Assembly: GCF_017312485.1 (NCBI RefSeq)
Contig: NZ_BMBA01000002.1
Location: forward strand, 796,635 to 860,634
Length of the DNA: 64,000 nt
DNA from: Clostridium zeae
GTDB taxonomy: Bacteria > Bacillota > Clostridia > Clostridiales > Clostridiaceae
Direction of reading: 5' to 3'
Numbering within the stretch: the first letter of the stretch is position 1; every line of letters begins with the position of its first letter. Positions 39,071 to 48,733 of this stretch are shown piece by piece. The notes under the pieces were generated by a model that was given only the letters and a program-made list of their open reading frames with translations, made no database searches and was not told where the DNA came from. A program made the translations under genes and the position numbers.

Positions 39071-39931
39071 TCACTTTATCATTGCCTCATAATACTGCTT
39101 TGGTGTAATTCCATACTCATTTTTAAAAGCTCTAAAAAAGTTTGAATAATCCCCAAAACCGCATTGTTTGTAAACATCAATAATTGGAACTTCTTTTAAT
39201 ATTAGTTCCTTAGCTTCTATTAGTTTTTTCTGAACTATATATCTATGTATTGTAGTTCCTGTATATTTTTTAAATTCTCTAGATAAATGGAACTTACTTA
39301 AGTAAAACTGTTCTGCTATTTGGTCAACGGTTATATCTTCTTCTATATGATTATTTATGTACTCTATTATTCCATCAATAAGATTACTTTTCTTTATATC
39401 TACACCTAGTTCTGTATCTTCCTTAAAAGCAAGATTATTTATATGTACCATTAGCTCTGTGATATAAGCTTTATAAAGCAATTCGTAGCCTATTCCTTGA
39501 TAATTTTCTAAATCAACTAATTTATTAATAATAAACCTTATATTTTTTTGTTGCTCAATATCCGTGCTTATCACATTCTTTTTATTAAAGCCTTCAAAGC
39601 AAAGTGAAAGCTCTGTTTCATCATTTGAAAGCCTCTTTAAGAAAGCTTTATTTATCCAAAGGACAATTCTTTCATAATATGCTTCCTCAGAATTTATCAC
39701 AGCTTGATGTAGTTCTTTTGAGTTAATCAAAACTATATTTCCCGGTTCTAATTTATAGGACTTACCTTCAATTAGATAAGTTACATCTCCTGAGATAAAG
39801 AAATAAAACTCATAAAAATCATGATGGTGTATATTTATACTCCTTATATCACTATTCAAATAATGATATATCTCATAATCACTGGATAACATATATTGAC
39901 GAGTCTGGTACTCATGAGTTCTCTTTTTCAC
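39071..39931 (-). CDS. AraC-family transcriptional regulator
   Basis: Protein of 286 residues: N-terminal cupin-type sensing domain (HHHDFYEFYFFISG, GNIVLINSKELHQ) and C-terminal double HTH (ITVDQIAEQFYLSKFHLSREF and CGFGDYSNFFRAFKNEYGITPKQY). The GTG at 39931 is preferred to TTG at 39934 because AGGTGG lies about 6 bases before it. Divergent from uxaC and upstream of the LevR-like gene, so it may control uronate catabolism, the PTS activator, or both. Confidence 0.88.
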   Translation of the reverse strand: MKKRTHEYQTRQYMLSSDYEIYHYLNSDIRSINIHHHDFYEFYFFISGDVTYLIEGKSYKLEPGNIVLINSKELHQAVINSEEAYYERIVLWINKAFLKRLSNDETELSLCFEGFNKKNVISTDIEQQKNIRFIINKLVDLENYQGIGYELLYKAYITELMVHINNLAFKEDTELGVDIKKSNLIDGIIEYINNHIEEDITVDQIAEQFYLSKFHLSREFKKYTGTTIHRYIVQKKLIEAKELILKEVPIIDVYKQCGFGDYSNFFRAFKNEYGITPKQYYEAMIK

Positions 39932-40111
39932 CAAATCCCACCTCTTAATTTATCTTAATATGTACATTCTCACACTTCAATTTGTATTTGCAAAATATAG
40001 ATAAATCAGTTCCAACTGAAACATACAGCTGAAATCCTATTACTATTAATAGTTAACAGAAGTATCAGTTAGTTTAATTAGAGTGAACTGGATTATCTAT
40101 TCCGCTGAAAT

Positions 40112-40203
40112 GATAAACTACTTCAATCCTTGGACTCCAAATAAAGATTTCGATGGTTCTACGAATCTTTATTTGGATAAATTCTAATATGAAGAAGTTT
40201 ATC
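40112..40203. repeat. Nested hairpin in the araC-uxaC region
   Basis: Outer arms GATAAACTACTTCA (40112-40125) and TGAAGAAGTTTATC (40190-40203) match 13 of 14. Inner arms 40137-40152 and 40162-40176 pair as CCAAATAAAGATT/AATCTTTATTTGG. It could be a regulatory RNA structure or a repeat remnant. Confidence 0.55.
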
Positions 40204-40276
40204 TATATGCTTAGCTGAAACTTGTATAAAGTGCGTTATATTAGTACTAATTTGTTAAATTACATTTAATATATTA

Positions 40277-40360
40277 TTGAAATTAAGTTGTTATGAAGGA
40301 GATGCTATATGATCAAGCTATTAGAATTAAAGTATCGGATACATGACAACTTAATTTCAA
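40277..40360. repeat. Intergenic hairpin repeat family A, copy 3
   Basis: TTGAAATTAAGTTGT (40277-40291) and ACAACTTAATTTCAA (40346-40360) are perfect inverted arms. GAGATGCTATATGA and AGCTATTAGAATTAAA are shared with copy 1 at 12504-12660. Confidence 0.7.
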
Positions 40361-40538
40361 CGCATCATTTAAAGATAATAATATTCCACATGAGCAATTT
40401 TTGCAAGTTATATAGCAATAATAACATATTGTATTTAAGCTATAAAGGTTATAATAAAGACAAGTTAAATGTATTTGTTTTCAAGCGCATTTTAATTACA
40501 TGTTAATTTAATTAAAAGTGGAAAAATGAGGTGATTAC

Positions 40539-41933
40539 TTGTTAGATAATGATTTTATGTTAAAAGGAAAAACATCAAAATTGCTTTACAATTATATTGC
40601 AAAAAATGCTCCAATATATGACTATCACTGTCACCTATCAGCAAAAGAAATCTATGAAGATAAGGTATTTAGTAATATCTCTAAGATTTTTCTTGAATTT
40701 GATCACTATAAGTGGAGAGCTATGAGATATGCAGGAGTACCTGAAGCTTATATAACTGGTGATGCAAATGATTTTGATAAATTTAAAATGTGGGCAAGAA
40801 CCTGTGAAAGATTAATTGGAAGTCCGTTATATCATTGGACAAACATGGAGCTTAGGAATTTCTTTGGTGTAAATGAAATATTGAAGGAAAGCAATGCTAA
40901 AAATATATACGAATACTGCAATAAGAAGATATCAGAAGAAGCTTTGTCTCCTGTAAAGTTTATAACGAGCTCCAAGGTAAAACTTATCTGTACCACAGAT
41001 GATCCTACTGATAACCTAGAGTATCACAAGCTTATAAGAGATAAAGAACTAGACTTTAAGGTACTTCCAACCTTCAGACCGGATAAAGCTCTTAATATAT
41101 CAAAGGAAGATTACTTAGATTATTTGAAGACCTTATCTAATATCTATTCTATAGAAATTTGTGATTATCAAACTTTGATAGCTGCATTAAAACAACGTAT
41201 AGAATATTTTGATAAAGTTGGTTGTAAGCTTTCTGATCATTCTCTTGAAAGTTTATATTATTATGACACTGATGAAACTGAAGTATCAGAAATCTTTAAT
41301 AAAAGATTATTTGAAAATAATTTATCCTTTGAAGAAACTGAAAAATTCAAATGCTTTACACTTAAAATATTAGCTGAAGAGTATAATAAACATAGTTGGA
41401 CAATGCAACTTCACATTGGAGCAATGAGAAATAATAATGAATTGATGTTCAAGAAACTTGGCCCTGATGCTGGTTTTGATATCATGAATGATTTTAATAT
41501 AGCTCCTCACATATCAAAACTGATAGCTTCAATGGATAAGGGCTCAGCTCTTCCTAAAACCATAATATACACTCTAAATTCAAAAGATAACCTTGTGCTT
41601 TCTTCACTTCCACACTGTTTCGGACAGGAAGGAGTAAAAGGAAAGGTTCAGTTTGGAGCAGCTTGGTGGTTTAACGATCATAAGGAAGGGATTTATGAGC
41701 ACTTAAAGGCTCTGGCAAGTCAAGGCACTTTAGCTTACTTTGTTGGTATGCTAACAGATTCAAGAAGCTTTTTATCATATGCAAGACATGATTATTTTAG
41801 AAGAATATTATGTAGCTTTGTAGGAAACTTAGTAGATGATGAAGAATTTGAAAATGATTCTGAACTACTAAAAGAAATTATTGAAGGTATCTGCTTTAAA
41901 AATATAAAAAACTATTTAGAATTGGAGGATTAA
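40539..41933 (+). CDS. uxaC: Glucuronate isomerase
   Basis: Converts D-glucuronate to D-fructuronate (and galacturonate to tagaturonate) in the cytoplasm. 464 residues, normal length, amidohydrolase fold with the metal motif YDYHCHLSA near residue 28; LPTFRPDKA and [12 protein letters not shown] are typical of UxaC. The start is TTG at 40539: GAGGTGA is 4-5 bases upstream, and the next ATG (40557) has no site. First gene of uxaC-uxuA-uxuB. Confidence 0.95.
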   Translation: MLDNDFMLKGKTSKLLYNYIAKNAPIYDYHCHLSAKEIYEDKVFSNISKIFLEFDHYKWRAMRYAGVPEAYITGDANDFDKFKMWARTCERLIGSPLYHWTNMELRNFFGVNEILKESNAKNIYEYCNKKISEEALSPVKFITSSKVKLICTTDDPTDNLEYHKLIRDKELDFKVLPTFRPDKALNISKEDYLDYLKTLSNIYSIEICDYQTLIAALKQRIEYFDKVGCKLSDHSLESLYYYDTDETEVSEIFNKRLFENNLSFEETEKFKCFTLKILAEEYNKHSWTMQLHIGAMRNNNELMFKKLGPDAGFDIMNDFNIAPHISKLIASMDKGSALPKTIIYTLNSKDNLVLSSLPHCFGQEGVKGKVQFGAAWWFNDHKEGIYEHLKALASQGTLAYFVGMLTDSRSFLSYARHDYFRRILCSFVGNLVDDEEFENDSELLKEIIEGICFKNIKNYLELED

Positions 41934-41937
41934 TATT

Positions 41938-42993
41938 ATGAAATTATCATTTAGATGGTATGGAGCTGACGATGCTGTTACGCTTCAATATATTAGACAA
42001 ATCCCAAGCATGTACAGTATTGTAACTGCTGTTTACGATGTTCCTGTAGGTGAAAAATGGAGTATGGAAAGTATCCTTAAGTTAAAAGCTGATGTAGAAG
42101 CTGCTAACTTAAAGTTTGATGTTATAGAAAGCGTTCCAGTACACGAAGATATAAAACTTGGTCTTCCAAGTAGAGATAGATATATCGAAAACTATAAAGA
42201 AAATATAAGAAGCCTTGCAAAAGCTGGAGTTAAGGTAATCTGCTATAACTTCATGCCTGTATTTGACTGGACAAGAACTCAGCTTGATAAGGTTTTAGAT
42301 GATGGTTCAACTGCACTTGTTTACTATAAAGATCAGTTAGAAAAAATGGACCCACTTACTGGTGAACTATCTCTTCCTGGTTGGGATTCCAGCTACACCA
42401 AAGATCAAATGGCAGATTTATTTGAGAAATACTCAAAGGTTGATGAAGAAGCTTTATGGAGCAACTTAGAATATTTCTTAAAGCAAATCATCCCTGTTGC
42501 AGAGCAATGTGATATAAAGATGGCTATACATCCAGATGATCCTCCATACAATATTTTTGGTCTTCCAAGAATTATAACTAACGAGAAGAACTTAGATAGA
42601 TTCTTAAAGCTTGTAGACAGCAAATATAACGGACTTACTTTCTGTACTGGATCTCTTGGATCAGCAAGCTTCAATGATATCGTAAAAATGGTAGATAAAT
42701 ATGCTAGCCAAGGACGTATTCACTTCATGCATGTTAGAAATGTAAAGCTTCTTGAAGATGGAAGCTTTGAAGAAAGTGCTCACTACTCTCCTTGTGGTTC
42801 CTTAGATATAGTTGAAATCATGAAGGCACTACATAAAAATAATTATGATGGATACCTTCGTCCTGACCATGGAAGAATGATCTGGGGTGAAACTGGAAGA
42901 CCTGGCTATGGTTTATATGACCGTGCATTAGGTGCTATGTATATCACTGGTATATGGGAAGCTCTTGAAAAAACAAGTAAAGGAGATAAATAA
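41938..42993 (+). CDS. uxuA: Mannonate dehydratase
   Basis: Dehydrates D-mannonate to 2-keto-3-deoxy-D-gluconate with Fe2+ or Mn2+. 351 residues; starts [20 protein letters not shown] as is usual for UxuA, with metal-site segments [17 protein letters not shown] and LRPDHGRM. The ATG at 41938 follows GGAGG. It lies 4 bases after uxaC, same operon. Downstream KDG kinase and aldolase genes are not in the window. Confidence 0.95.
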   Translation: MKLSFRWYGADDAVTLQYIRQIPSMYSIVTAVYDVPVGEKWSMESILKLKADVEAANLKFDVIESVPVHEDIKLGLPSRDRYIENYKENIRSLAKAGVKVICYNFMPVFDWTRTQLDKVLDDGSTALVYYKDQLEKMDPLTGELSLPGWDSSYTKDQMADLFEKYSKVDEEALWSNLEYFLKQIIPVAEQCDIKMAIHPDDPPYNIFGLPRIITNEKNLDRFLKLVDSKYNGLTFCTGSLGSASFNDIVKMVDKYASQGRIHFMHVRNVKLLEDGSFEESAHYSPCGSLDIVEIMKALHKNNYDGYLRPDHGRMIWGETGRPGYGLYDRALGAMYITGIWEALEKTSKGDK

Positions 42994-42994
42994 G

Positions 42995-43852
42995 ATGAAA
43001 TTACCTTTTAATATAGATTTAAAAGACAAAGTTGTAGTAATAACTGGTGGAGCTGGAGTTCTTGGAAGCTCTTGGACTGATGCCCTTGCTGAATGCGGTG
43101 CAAAGATTGCAATACTTGATTTAAGCCTAGAAAACGCAGAAAAGAAAGCTGCTGAAGTTGTTTCAAATGGAAAAATAGCAATAGGCGTTGAAGCTAACGT
43201 ACTTAATAAAGCTAGTCTTAAAAAAGCTCACGAAGTTGTACTAGAAAAATTCGGTCCTTGCGACATTCTTATAAATGGTGCTGGGGGAAATAATCCAAAG
43301 GGTACAACAACAAAAGAATATTTATATGAAGAAGATTTGAAAGAAGGTAACGAAGACCTTATGACTTTCTTTGATCTTGATGAAAACGGAGTAAGATTTG
43401 TATTTGATCTAAACTTCCTTGGAACACTTCTTCCAACTCAAGAATTTGCGAAAGACATGATAGGAAGAAAAGGCTGTAGCATTATAAACATTTCATCAAT
43501 GAATGCCTTTACTCCACTTACAAAAATTCCTGCATACTCAGGTGCAAAAGCTGCTATATCAAACTTTACTCAATGGCTTGCAGTTCATTTCTCAAAGGTT
43601 GGCATAAGAGTAAACGCTATAGCACCAGGCTTCTTTGTAACTAAACAAAATGAAGCATTACTTAAGAATCCTGATGGAAGCTACACTGAACGTTCCCACA
43701 AGATACTAAACAGCACTCCAATGGGTAGATTTGGAGAAGCTGAAGAGCTTATAGGTGCACTTCTATTCTTAGTAAATGAAGATGCTTCAAGCTTTGTAAA
43801 TGGTATAGTTATGCCAATAGATGGAGGCTTCTCCGCTTACTCTGGGGTATAG
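42995..43852 (+). CDS. uxuB: D-mannonate oxidoreductase, SDR type (fructuronate reductase)
   Basis: Reduces D-fructuronate to D-mannonate with NAD(P)H, the step between UxaC and UxuA. 285 residues, short-chain dehydrogenase fold: TGGAGVLGSSW nucleotide motif, NGAGGN, catalytic Ser in NISSMNAF and Tyr/Lys in YSGAKAA. The ATG at 42995 has AGGAG 9 bases upstream and lies just after the uxuA stop. This SDR form replaces the longer mannitol-dehydrogenase-type UxuB of enterobacteria. Confidence 0.9.
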   Translation: MKLPFNIDLKDKVVVITGGAGVLGSSWTDALAECGAKIAILDLSLENAEKKAAEVVSNGKIAIGVEANVLNKASLKKAHEVVLEKFGPCDILINGAGGNNPKGTTTKEYLYEEDLKEGNEDLMTFFDLDENGVRFVFDLNFLGTLLPTQEFAKDMIGRKGCSIINISSMNAFTPLTKIPAYSGAKAAISNFTQWLAVHFSKVGIRVNAIAPGFFVTKQNEALLKNPDGSYTERSHKILNSTPMGRFGEAEELIGALLFLVNEDASSFVNGIVMPIDGGFSAYSGV

Positions 43853-43878
43853 TACTACCAATAGTTATGTTTAGGTAC

Positions 43879-43930
43879 TGTGTTGAAATTTAGGTGTCGC
43901 TCCTCCGATGTTTTGATGAGCTATGCATAG
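43879..43930. repeat. Intergenic repeat family A, copy 4 (half)
   Basis: GTGTTGAAATTTAGGTGTCG and CCGATGTTTTGATGAGCTAT, read inverted, match the 3' half of copy 2 (TCATCAAAGCATCGGA to TTTCAACACA). It lies right after uxuB. Confidence 0.6.
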
Positions 43931-44032
43931 TTTAATATAAAGTATAAACTCAAAAGTTATCCACAAATGCCAAATATTTACTCACTCTATTCTAATAATA
44001 ACCCACATTATTTAGATAGATACCCACATAGT

Positions 44033-44072
44033 AAAGGTGCATAGTTAACTGTGAAGTTAATTATGCACCTTT
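44033..44072 (+). terminator. Terminator of the uxaC-uxuA-uxuB operon
   Basis: AAAGGTGCATAGTTAA (44033-44048) pairs with TTAATTATGCACCTTT (44057-44072), one mismatch, followed by a T-rich tail on the plus strand. The rest of 43853-44225 has no gene. Confidence 0.82.
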
Positions 44073-44225
44073 ATTTATATTTAACCTAGTTAAATCATGA
44101 TTTTAATGTTAATTCATACGGATGGAAAACTCTAAACCAATCCTATTTACAAAATTCTTTAGACTTCTATCAGAGGCTTTAAAAATATAAATTAAATTAC
44201 TATATATGCATCTAAATAGCTATCT

Positions 44226-44789
44226 TTAAAAGTAATCATCTCTTATGATTCCATAGTGAATTCTATCATCATATTCATTTGTGTCTTTATAATAAAAGGC
44301 CTGCCTTGAAGTACCTTCGTACTTCATTTTTGATTTTTGAAGTACTTGAGCTGAGGCTTGATTCTTGCCTCTATGAAATGCTTCCAATCTATTTAAACCA
44401 GTTTTCTCAAAGGTAAACTTAATAACCTCGGACAGTGCTTCTGCTGCATATCCTTTACCTTGATAATTTCTACTTATGCAATACTCTATATCAGCATAAT
44501 TATGCTCTACATTTATGCTACAAAAAGCAATTTGCCCAATGTTTTCATTATTCTCCTTTAAAACAATCGCCCATCTATAAAACTCATTATTACCGTATGA
44601 CGAAATCCATGTTTCCAGAAGTTCTTTCACAGAACTAATATTTTCATATACAGGCTCACCATAATTTGATTGAACTTCTTCATCATTTATCCAATTCTTA
44701 AACATATCATGAGCATCTTCTATAATAAATGGTCTTAATTTTAGCCTTTCAGCTTCTATCACTTTCGTTCCAACATTAATTTGATCCAT
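44226..44789 (-). CDS. GNAT-family N-acetyltransferase, RimJ/RimL type
   Basis: Acetyl-CoA-dependent acetyltransferase of 187 residues. It begins VIEAERLKLRPF as in RimJ/RimL-like enzymes, and has the acetyl-CoA motif NYQGKGYAAEAL and LEAFHRGKNQASAQVLQK. The ATG at 44789 is preferred since GGGGAG lies 10 bases upstream. It starts 34 bases after fbp and is probably its operon partner. Substrate, protein or small molecule, unknown. Confidence 0.85.
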   Translation of the reverse strand: MDQINVGTKVIEAERLKLRPFIIEDAHDMFKNWINDEEVQSNYGEPVYENISSVKELLETWISSYGNNEFYRWAIVLKENNENIGQIAFCSINVEHNYADIEYCISRNYQGKGYAAEALSEVIKFTFEKTGLNRLEAFHRGKNQASAQVLQKSKMKYEGTSRQAFYYKDTNEYDDRIHYGIIRDDYF

Positions 44790-44823
44790 TATAACACGAC
44801 TCCCCAAACAAAATGCATATTTT

Positions 44824-46821
44824 CTATCTTTGCTCTTTTATGATACCCTTCCTATAAGCATCAAGAAGCCACTCTAAGTCCTGAATCTGAATCTTCAGTT
44901 CCTCTCCAATATCCGTATCTCCAACCCTCTTTCTATCAACCTCTTGTTCTAGAACTATAGTGGTTGATAAGATATCTTTTTCTTCTTCAATAGCCTTTTG
45001 GGTTGATTCAAATGGTTCATGAGATACAAGTAAGAGTCCATAGGAATTATATATTAAAGTATATCCTGCTATCCCTGTTTCTGGTTGATAAGCTTTTGAG
45101 AAGCCTCCATCTATAACAAGAAGCTTTCCATTTGCCTTTATTGGACTCTCGCCTTTTTTTATTTTGACAGGTACATGTCCATTAATTATATGAGCTACCC
45201 TTGGATCTAACCCAAATTCCTTAAAAATCATATTGCAAGCTTTTTCGTCGTCTTCTAGCTCAAAATAGTAATTTTTCTTCTCAATATGAGTTTCTTTATC
45301 CTCTATAAAATATCTTTCAAAGGTAGTCATTTTATCCTTTCCAAAAAGCGGTGAATCCACACCATTCCATAGATACCAGATTATATCCATACCATAGAGT
45401 TTAGCTTCAGGATTATTCTTATAAAAATACCCTTCTCTAACTAAAATCTCTAACCTATCTAAATAAGCTTTACCACTGTATTTTTTGCCTGAAGCTCCTA
45501 TACTAACTTTTCTAAAACATCCATCTTCACTTAGTGGAATACATCCATGAAATAGCAAATTACAATTATATTTTAAATACATACTTCCCTTTGCAAAAAG
45601 AAACCTAACATGTTTTTGAAGTTTTTCACTATTTAAAAATGATGATTTCAGCTTCTCTATAAGCTCTATTTCTTCTGGAATCAATTCATAAGGATTACTA
45701 GGATTTATAGTTGGAAAATGGCAGTCTTTTAATTTATATATTTTCCCCTCTAAATCTATTGTGCCTTCCTCATAATTTATTTTATCTAATAGCAATCTAT
45801 CCTCCATACCAAAGTATGGCCGTCTTTTAATTACTTCACCTTCTAACTTAAACTGCATTACTGTTATGGCTTTATGCATCTTAGCTATAAGCTCAGCATC
45901 CTTTTCACTACAAGCTCTATCATTTTCAAATTTAGGTTTAAAGATTTCGCAATCATCATCTTTATAGAACTCAATTGCAAAGGTTGCAAGTGGCAGTAGG
46001 TTTATTCCATAGCTATCTTCTATAGTACTTAGATTGCCATATCTAGCACTGGTTCTAAGAACTGTTGAAATACATGCTTCACTACCTGCTGCTGCCCCCA
46101 TCCAAACTATATCGTGATTTCCCCACTGAATATCAATAGAATGATAATCTATAAGTGTATCCATTATGATATCCGGTCCTGGACCTCTATCAAATATGTC
46201 TCCTATAATATGAAGCCTATCAATTACCAGTCTTTGAATGAGCTTTGATAGAGCTACTATAAACTCTTTAGCTCGTCCAACTCTAATTATGGTTTTTACT
46301 ATTTCTTCATAGTATTTTTCCTTATCAAGTCTGTCAGGCTGCTCATGGAGAAGCTCTTCAATTATGTATGCAAAATCTGCTGGAAGAGCTTTTCTTACCT
46401 TCGAACGGGTATATTTTGAAGATGCATATCTGCACATATCAATAATCCTATATAAGGTTATCTTATACCAATCTTCAATATTGTGTTGACCTTTTAGCTC
46501 CAGTTCTATTTTTTGCTCTGGATAATATATTAAGGTTGCAAGACTTTTTCTTTCCTTTTGGCTCAGTATATTTCGGAAAATATCATCAACCTTACGTTTT
46601 ATAACTCCAGAAGCATTATTTAATACATGAATAAAAGGTTCATATTCTCCATGGATATCTGATAGAAAATGTTCAGTTCCTTTGGGAAGATTTAAAATAG
46701 CTTGTAGGTTTATTATTTCCGTACAAGCATCAGCTATAGTTGGATAGTTATTAGATAGGAGTTTTAGATATTTCAGTTTATCTTGGAATTCTTGACTAGA
46801 GTCTTCTTCAATATAAAGCAT
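44824..46821 (-). CDS. fbp: Fructose-1,6-bisphosphatase, class III
   Basis: Gluconeogenic phosphatase found in Firmicutes, 665 residues, typical length for class III. Metallophosphatase motifs occur in order: [37 protein letters not shown], and [10 protein letters not shown] and INGHVPVK further on. The ATG at 46821 has AGGAGG about 7 bases upstream. It allows hexose phosphate synthesis when the cell grows on pentoses or uronates such as those handled by the neighbouring loci. Confidence 0.95.
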   Translation of the reverse strand: MLYIEEDSSQEFQDKLKYLKLLSNNYPTIADACTEIINLQAILNLPKGTEHFLSDIHGEYEPFIHVLNNASGVIKRKVDDIFRNILSQKERKSLATLIYYPEQKIELELKGQHNIEDWYKITLYRIIDMCRYASSKYTRSKVRKALPADFAYIIEELLHEQPDRLDKEKYYEEIVKTIIRVGRAKEFIVALSKLIQRLVIDRLHIIGDIFDRGPGPDIIMDTLIDYHSIDIQWGNHDIVWMGAAAGSEACISTVLRTSARYGNLSTIEDSYGINLLPLATFAIEFYKDDDCEIFKPKFENDRACSEKDAELIAKMHKAITVMQFKLEGEVIKRRPYFGMEDRLLLDKINYEEGTIDLEGKIYKLKDCHFPTINPSNPYELIPEEIELIEKLKSSFLNSEKLQKHVRFLFAKGSMYLKYNCNLLFHGCIPLSEDGCFRKVSIGASGKKYSGKAYLDRLEILVREGYFYKNNPEAKLYGMDIIWYLWNGVDSPLFGKDKMTTFERYFIEDKETHIEKKNYYFELEDDEKACNMIFKEFGLDPRVAHIINGHVPVKIKKGESPIKANGKLLVIDGGFSKAYQPETGIAGYTLIYNSYGLLLVSHEPFESTQKAIEEEKDILSTTIVLEQEVDRKRVGDTDIGEELKIQIQDLEWLLDAYRKGIIKEQR

Positions 46822-46961
46822 TGCATTTCCTCCTAAAATCATTGGCTAATTTTATTCTTATATTAATAGTCATCAAATATTTTCATTTATACAGAGTATA
46901 CTATACTTCTATTTATGTAGCAATATTATATGTTATTTTAACAAATAGCATATCACAATGT

Positions 46962-46992
46962 AAAAAGACACCATAATCCTTGGTGTCTTTTT
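46962..46992 (-). terminator. Terminator after the YhcH-family gene
   Basis: AAAAAGACACC (46962-46972) pairs perfectly with GGTGTCTTTTT (46982-46992), with A/T runs on both sides. Confidence 0.85.
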
Positions 46993-47048
46993 ACTCTCAT
47001 CTTATTTGTATTAATTCTCTTCAAAATCCTTGTTAATCTATACTTTTT

Positions 47049-47501
47049 CTACTCAGCAAGAACCTTAACAACCACTTTTCTCACTTTTTCTGACTTTTCA
47101 AGACATATAGAAGGCATATGTCCATCCTGTGGCGTAAATACAACAAACATTCCCTGTTCCACAGTTACAAAATCACCCTTTGCCGTACCAAATAAAATAT
47201 CTTTTTCGGCATTATACTCAACAGTGGTTTGTATATTTTCTACATTTGTATAACCCATCTTTTCTGAACCTTTAACCATATACTGAATATCTATATAGTT
47301 CTTATGTGCTTCCCATAGTGCATCTTCCACTGACTTAGTATCATACTCAGAAACCATAGCATATATCTCATCATTCTCGATCTGATATTTTCCTACTTGC
47401 AGCTGATCTAAATCAGTACTTCTTAAATACTCAAACGCTTTTTTCATCCTTTTTCCAAGTCCATAATAGTACATTCCATTATCTAATTTATCAATAATCA
47501 T
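47049..47501 (-). CDS. YhcH/YjgK/YiaL family protein
   Basis: Cupin-like protein of 150 residues, typical length. Features: the family's HKNYIDIQYMVKGSEKMGY segment with conserved His/Asp, and FTPQDGHMPS near the C-terminus. Members occur in loci for sialic acid, uronates and plant sugars and may act on sugar anomers; the reaction is not well defined. The ATG at 47501 follows AAGAGGTGG. Monocistronic with its own terminator. Confidence 0.88.
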   Translation of the reverse strand: MIIDKLDNGMYYYGLGKRMKKAFEYLRSTDLDQLQVGKYQIENDEIYAMVSEYDTKSVEDALWEAHKNYIDIQYMVKGSEKMGYTNVENIQTTVEYNAEKDILFGTAKGDFVTVEQGMFVVFTPQDGHMPSICLEKSEKVRKVVVKVLAE

Positions 47502-47630
47502 TTGTATCCACCTCTTAATTTATAAAAAGTATGTCTCATTTATTTTAATTATAAATGAAACTTAAATTTTAAAATATGCTATTCTTGCTATTAACATTGC
47601 AAAAATTGTCCACTTTGACTCTAAGCAAAT

Positions 47631-47729
47631 TCATTCACACAGTTTTAAATGTACTATGCCTTTTTTCGCAAGCCTTACATCATCAGTTATTTCTAAGGCT
47701 TTATTAAGCCTAGATGAATTCAGCAACAC
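47631..47729 (-). CDS. Possible 32-residue small ORF or gene remnant
   Basis: A GTG at 47729 lies 7 bases after GGAAGGA and opens a frame with protein-like composition (RLNKALEITDDVRLAKKGI). Too short to recognise; may be a remnant of the adjacent toxin locus. The rest of 47502-47895 holds no other feature. Confidence 0.2.
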   Translation of the reverse strand: MLLNSSRLNKALEITDDVRLAKKGIVHLKLCE

Positions 47730-47895
47730 TAATCATTCCTTCCTTTAATTAGTAGAACACTTATTAGATTCACTGAACTATTTGATTTGTTCTATGGAGT
47801 ATATAATAATTTTTGCTGCTATTTGCAAGCTCATATAGTTAAATCTCCTATTTGTCATACTCCTGCAAGAAACTTCTTACTGTATAAGTAAAATA

Positions 47896-47926
47896 AGTCA
47901 ATACTTCTTAATTAGAAGCATTGACT
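47896..47926 (-). terminator. Terminator ending the toxin locus
   Basis: AGTCAATACTTCT (47896-47908) pairs with AGAAGCATTGACT (47914-47926), 12 of 13. The flanking bases resemble those of the hairpin at 51186-51218, so the two ends are probably related by duplication. Confidence 0.7.
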
Positions 47927-47995
47927 CTTATAATCAGTATACTATATATTTAGTTTTTTAGTTATAGCTTCACATGATTTAAAATTTATTACTAA

Positions 47996-48556
47996 TTATT
48001 CTTCTGTCCATAGTCTGTGAATTAAGCTTGTTGGTGTTGATACACATATGAACCCTAACTGTGATAGACTAAATGTAATCCTATCTACAAATTCATTACT
48101 GTCCATAACTTTATCATCTATAAACTCAATCTCATATCCACTAAAATTTCGTTTATATTCTGCTATTTGTAATTCTTGCAACAATTCAGCCAAATATAAG
48201 CCTGACCTCCCATATGTTAGCAGCTTGTGTACATAATTAGGATAATCTTTATTAGCAATAAGAGCTTCAATATATGCTTCTTTAACTTTTGATTTAATTT
48301 TTATAATATTATCATAAGCTAATAATTCATTATACTTTCCAAAATCTTTAATTATAGGTAACCCTATTATTATTTTATCATTAGGCTTCAAATATTTCTC
48401 TATTGAACATTTTATTCTGTTAATAATTGTACTTACCTTAACAAATAATTCATCTACAGCGGAATCGTCTAAATCTATGTTCTTGCATATATTTTCGTAA
48501 AATGCGGCGAGTATAACAGTTTCAGATGCTCTTTCGATATTAATAATAACCTTCAA
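47996..48556 (-). CDS. Candidate immunity protein of the EndoU-like cassette
   Basis: Protein of 186 residues from TTG 48556, which has AGGA about 6 bases upstream. I do not recognise the family; it is soluble, mixed helix and strand, without motifs. The frame stays open and protein-like upstream to 48697, where a strong GGAGGG site lies just before ATT and ATA codons but no standard start, so the true protein may be longer (about 233 residues) or the original start was lost. It directly follows the EndoU-like toxin remnant, the usual place for an immunity gene. Confidence 0.55.
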   Translation of the reverse strand: MKVIINIERASETVILAAFYENICKNIDLDDSAVDELFVKVSTIINRIKCSIEKYLKPNDKIIIGLPIIKDFGKYNELLAYDNIIKIKSKVKEAYIEALIANKDYPNYVHKLLTYGRSGLYLAELLQELQIAEYKRNFSGYEIEFIDDKVMDSNEFVDRITFSLSQLGFICVSTPTSLIHRLWTEE

Positions 48557-48733
48557 ATCTCTTCCTAAACATAGATATCCAAGTCTGATTTGCTTTATTT
48601 CAGCATTAGTTAGATTTTTTTCGCTGATAAAATATATGCCGATATTTAAATAATCCTTAATTATATTTTTAATGTTTACCTCATTAATATTTATAATAGT
48701 CCCTCCTTAATACAAAATGATTTTGTTTGCTTA

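Larger units (their letters stand above)
39932..40538. promoter_or_regulatory. Divergent araC-uxaC region
   Basis: About 600 bases without a real gene. It holds two large hairpins (40112-40203 and 40277-40360, listed separately) and the promoters of both divergent genes. GCTGAAA occurs at 40030, 40104 and 40213. An open frame at 40309-40506 runs through the repeat and is not credible. Confidence 0.45.

Noticed and set aside
40309..40506. 65-codon open frame in the araC-uxaC region
   Set aside because: It runs through the family A hairpin repeat and has no similarity to a protein pattern; the start ATG is inside the repeat.
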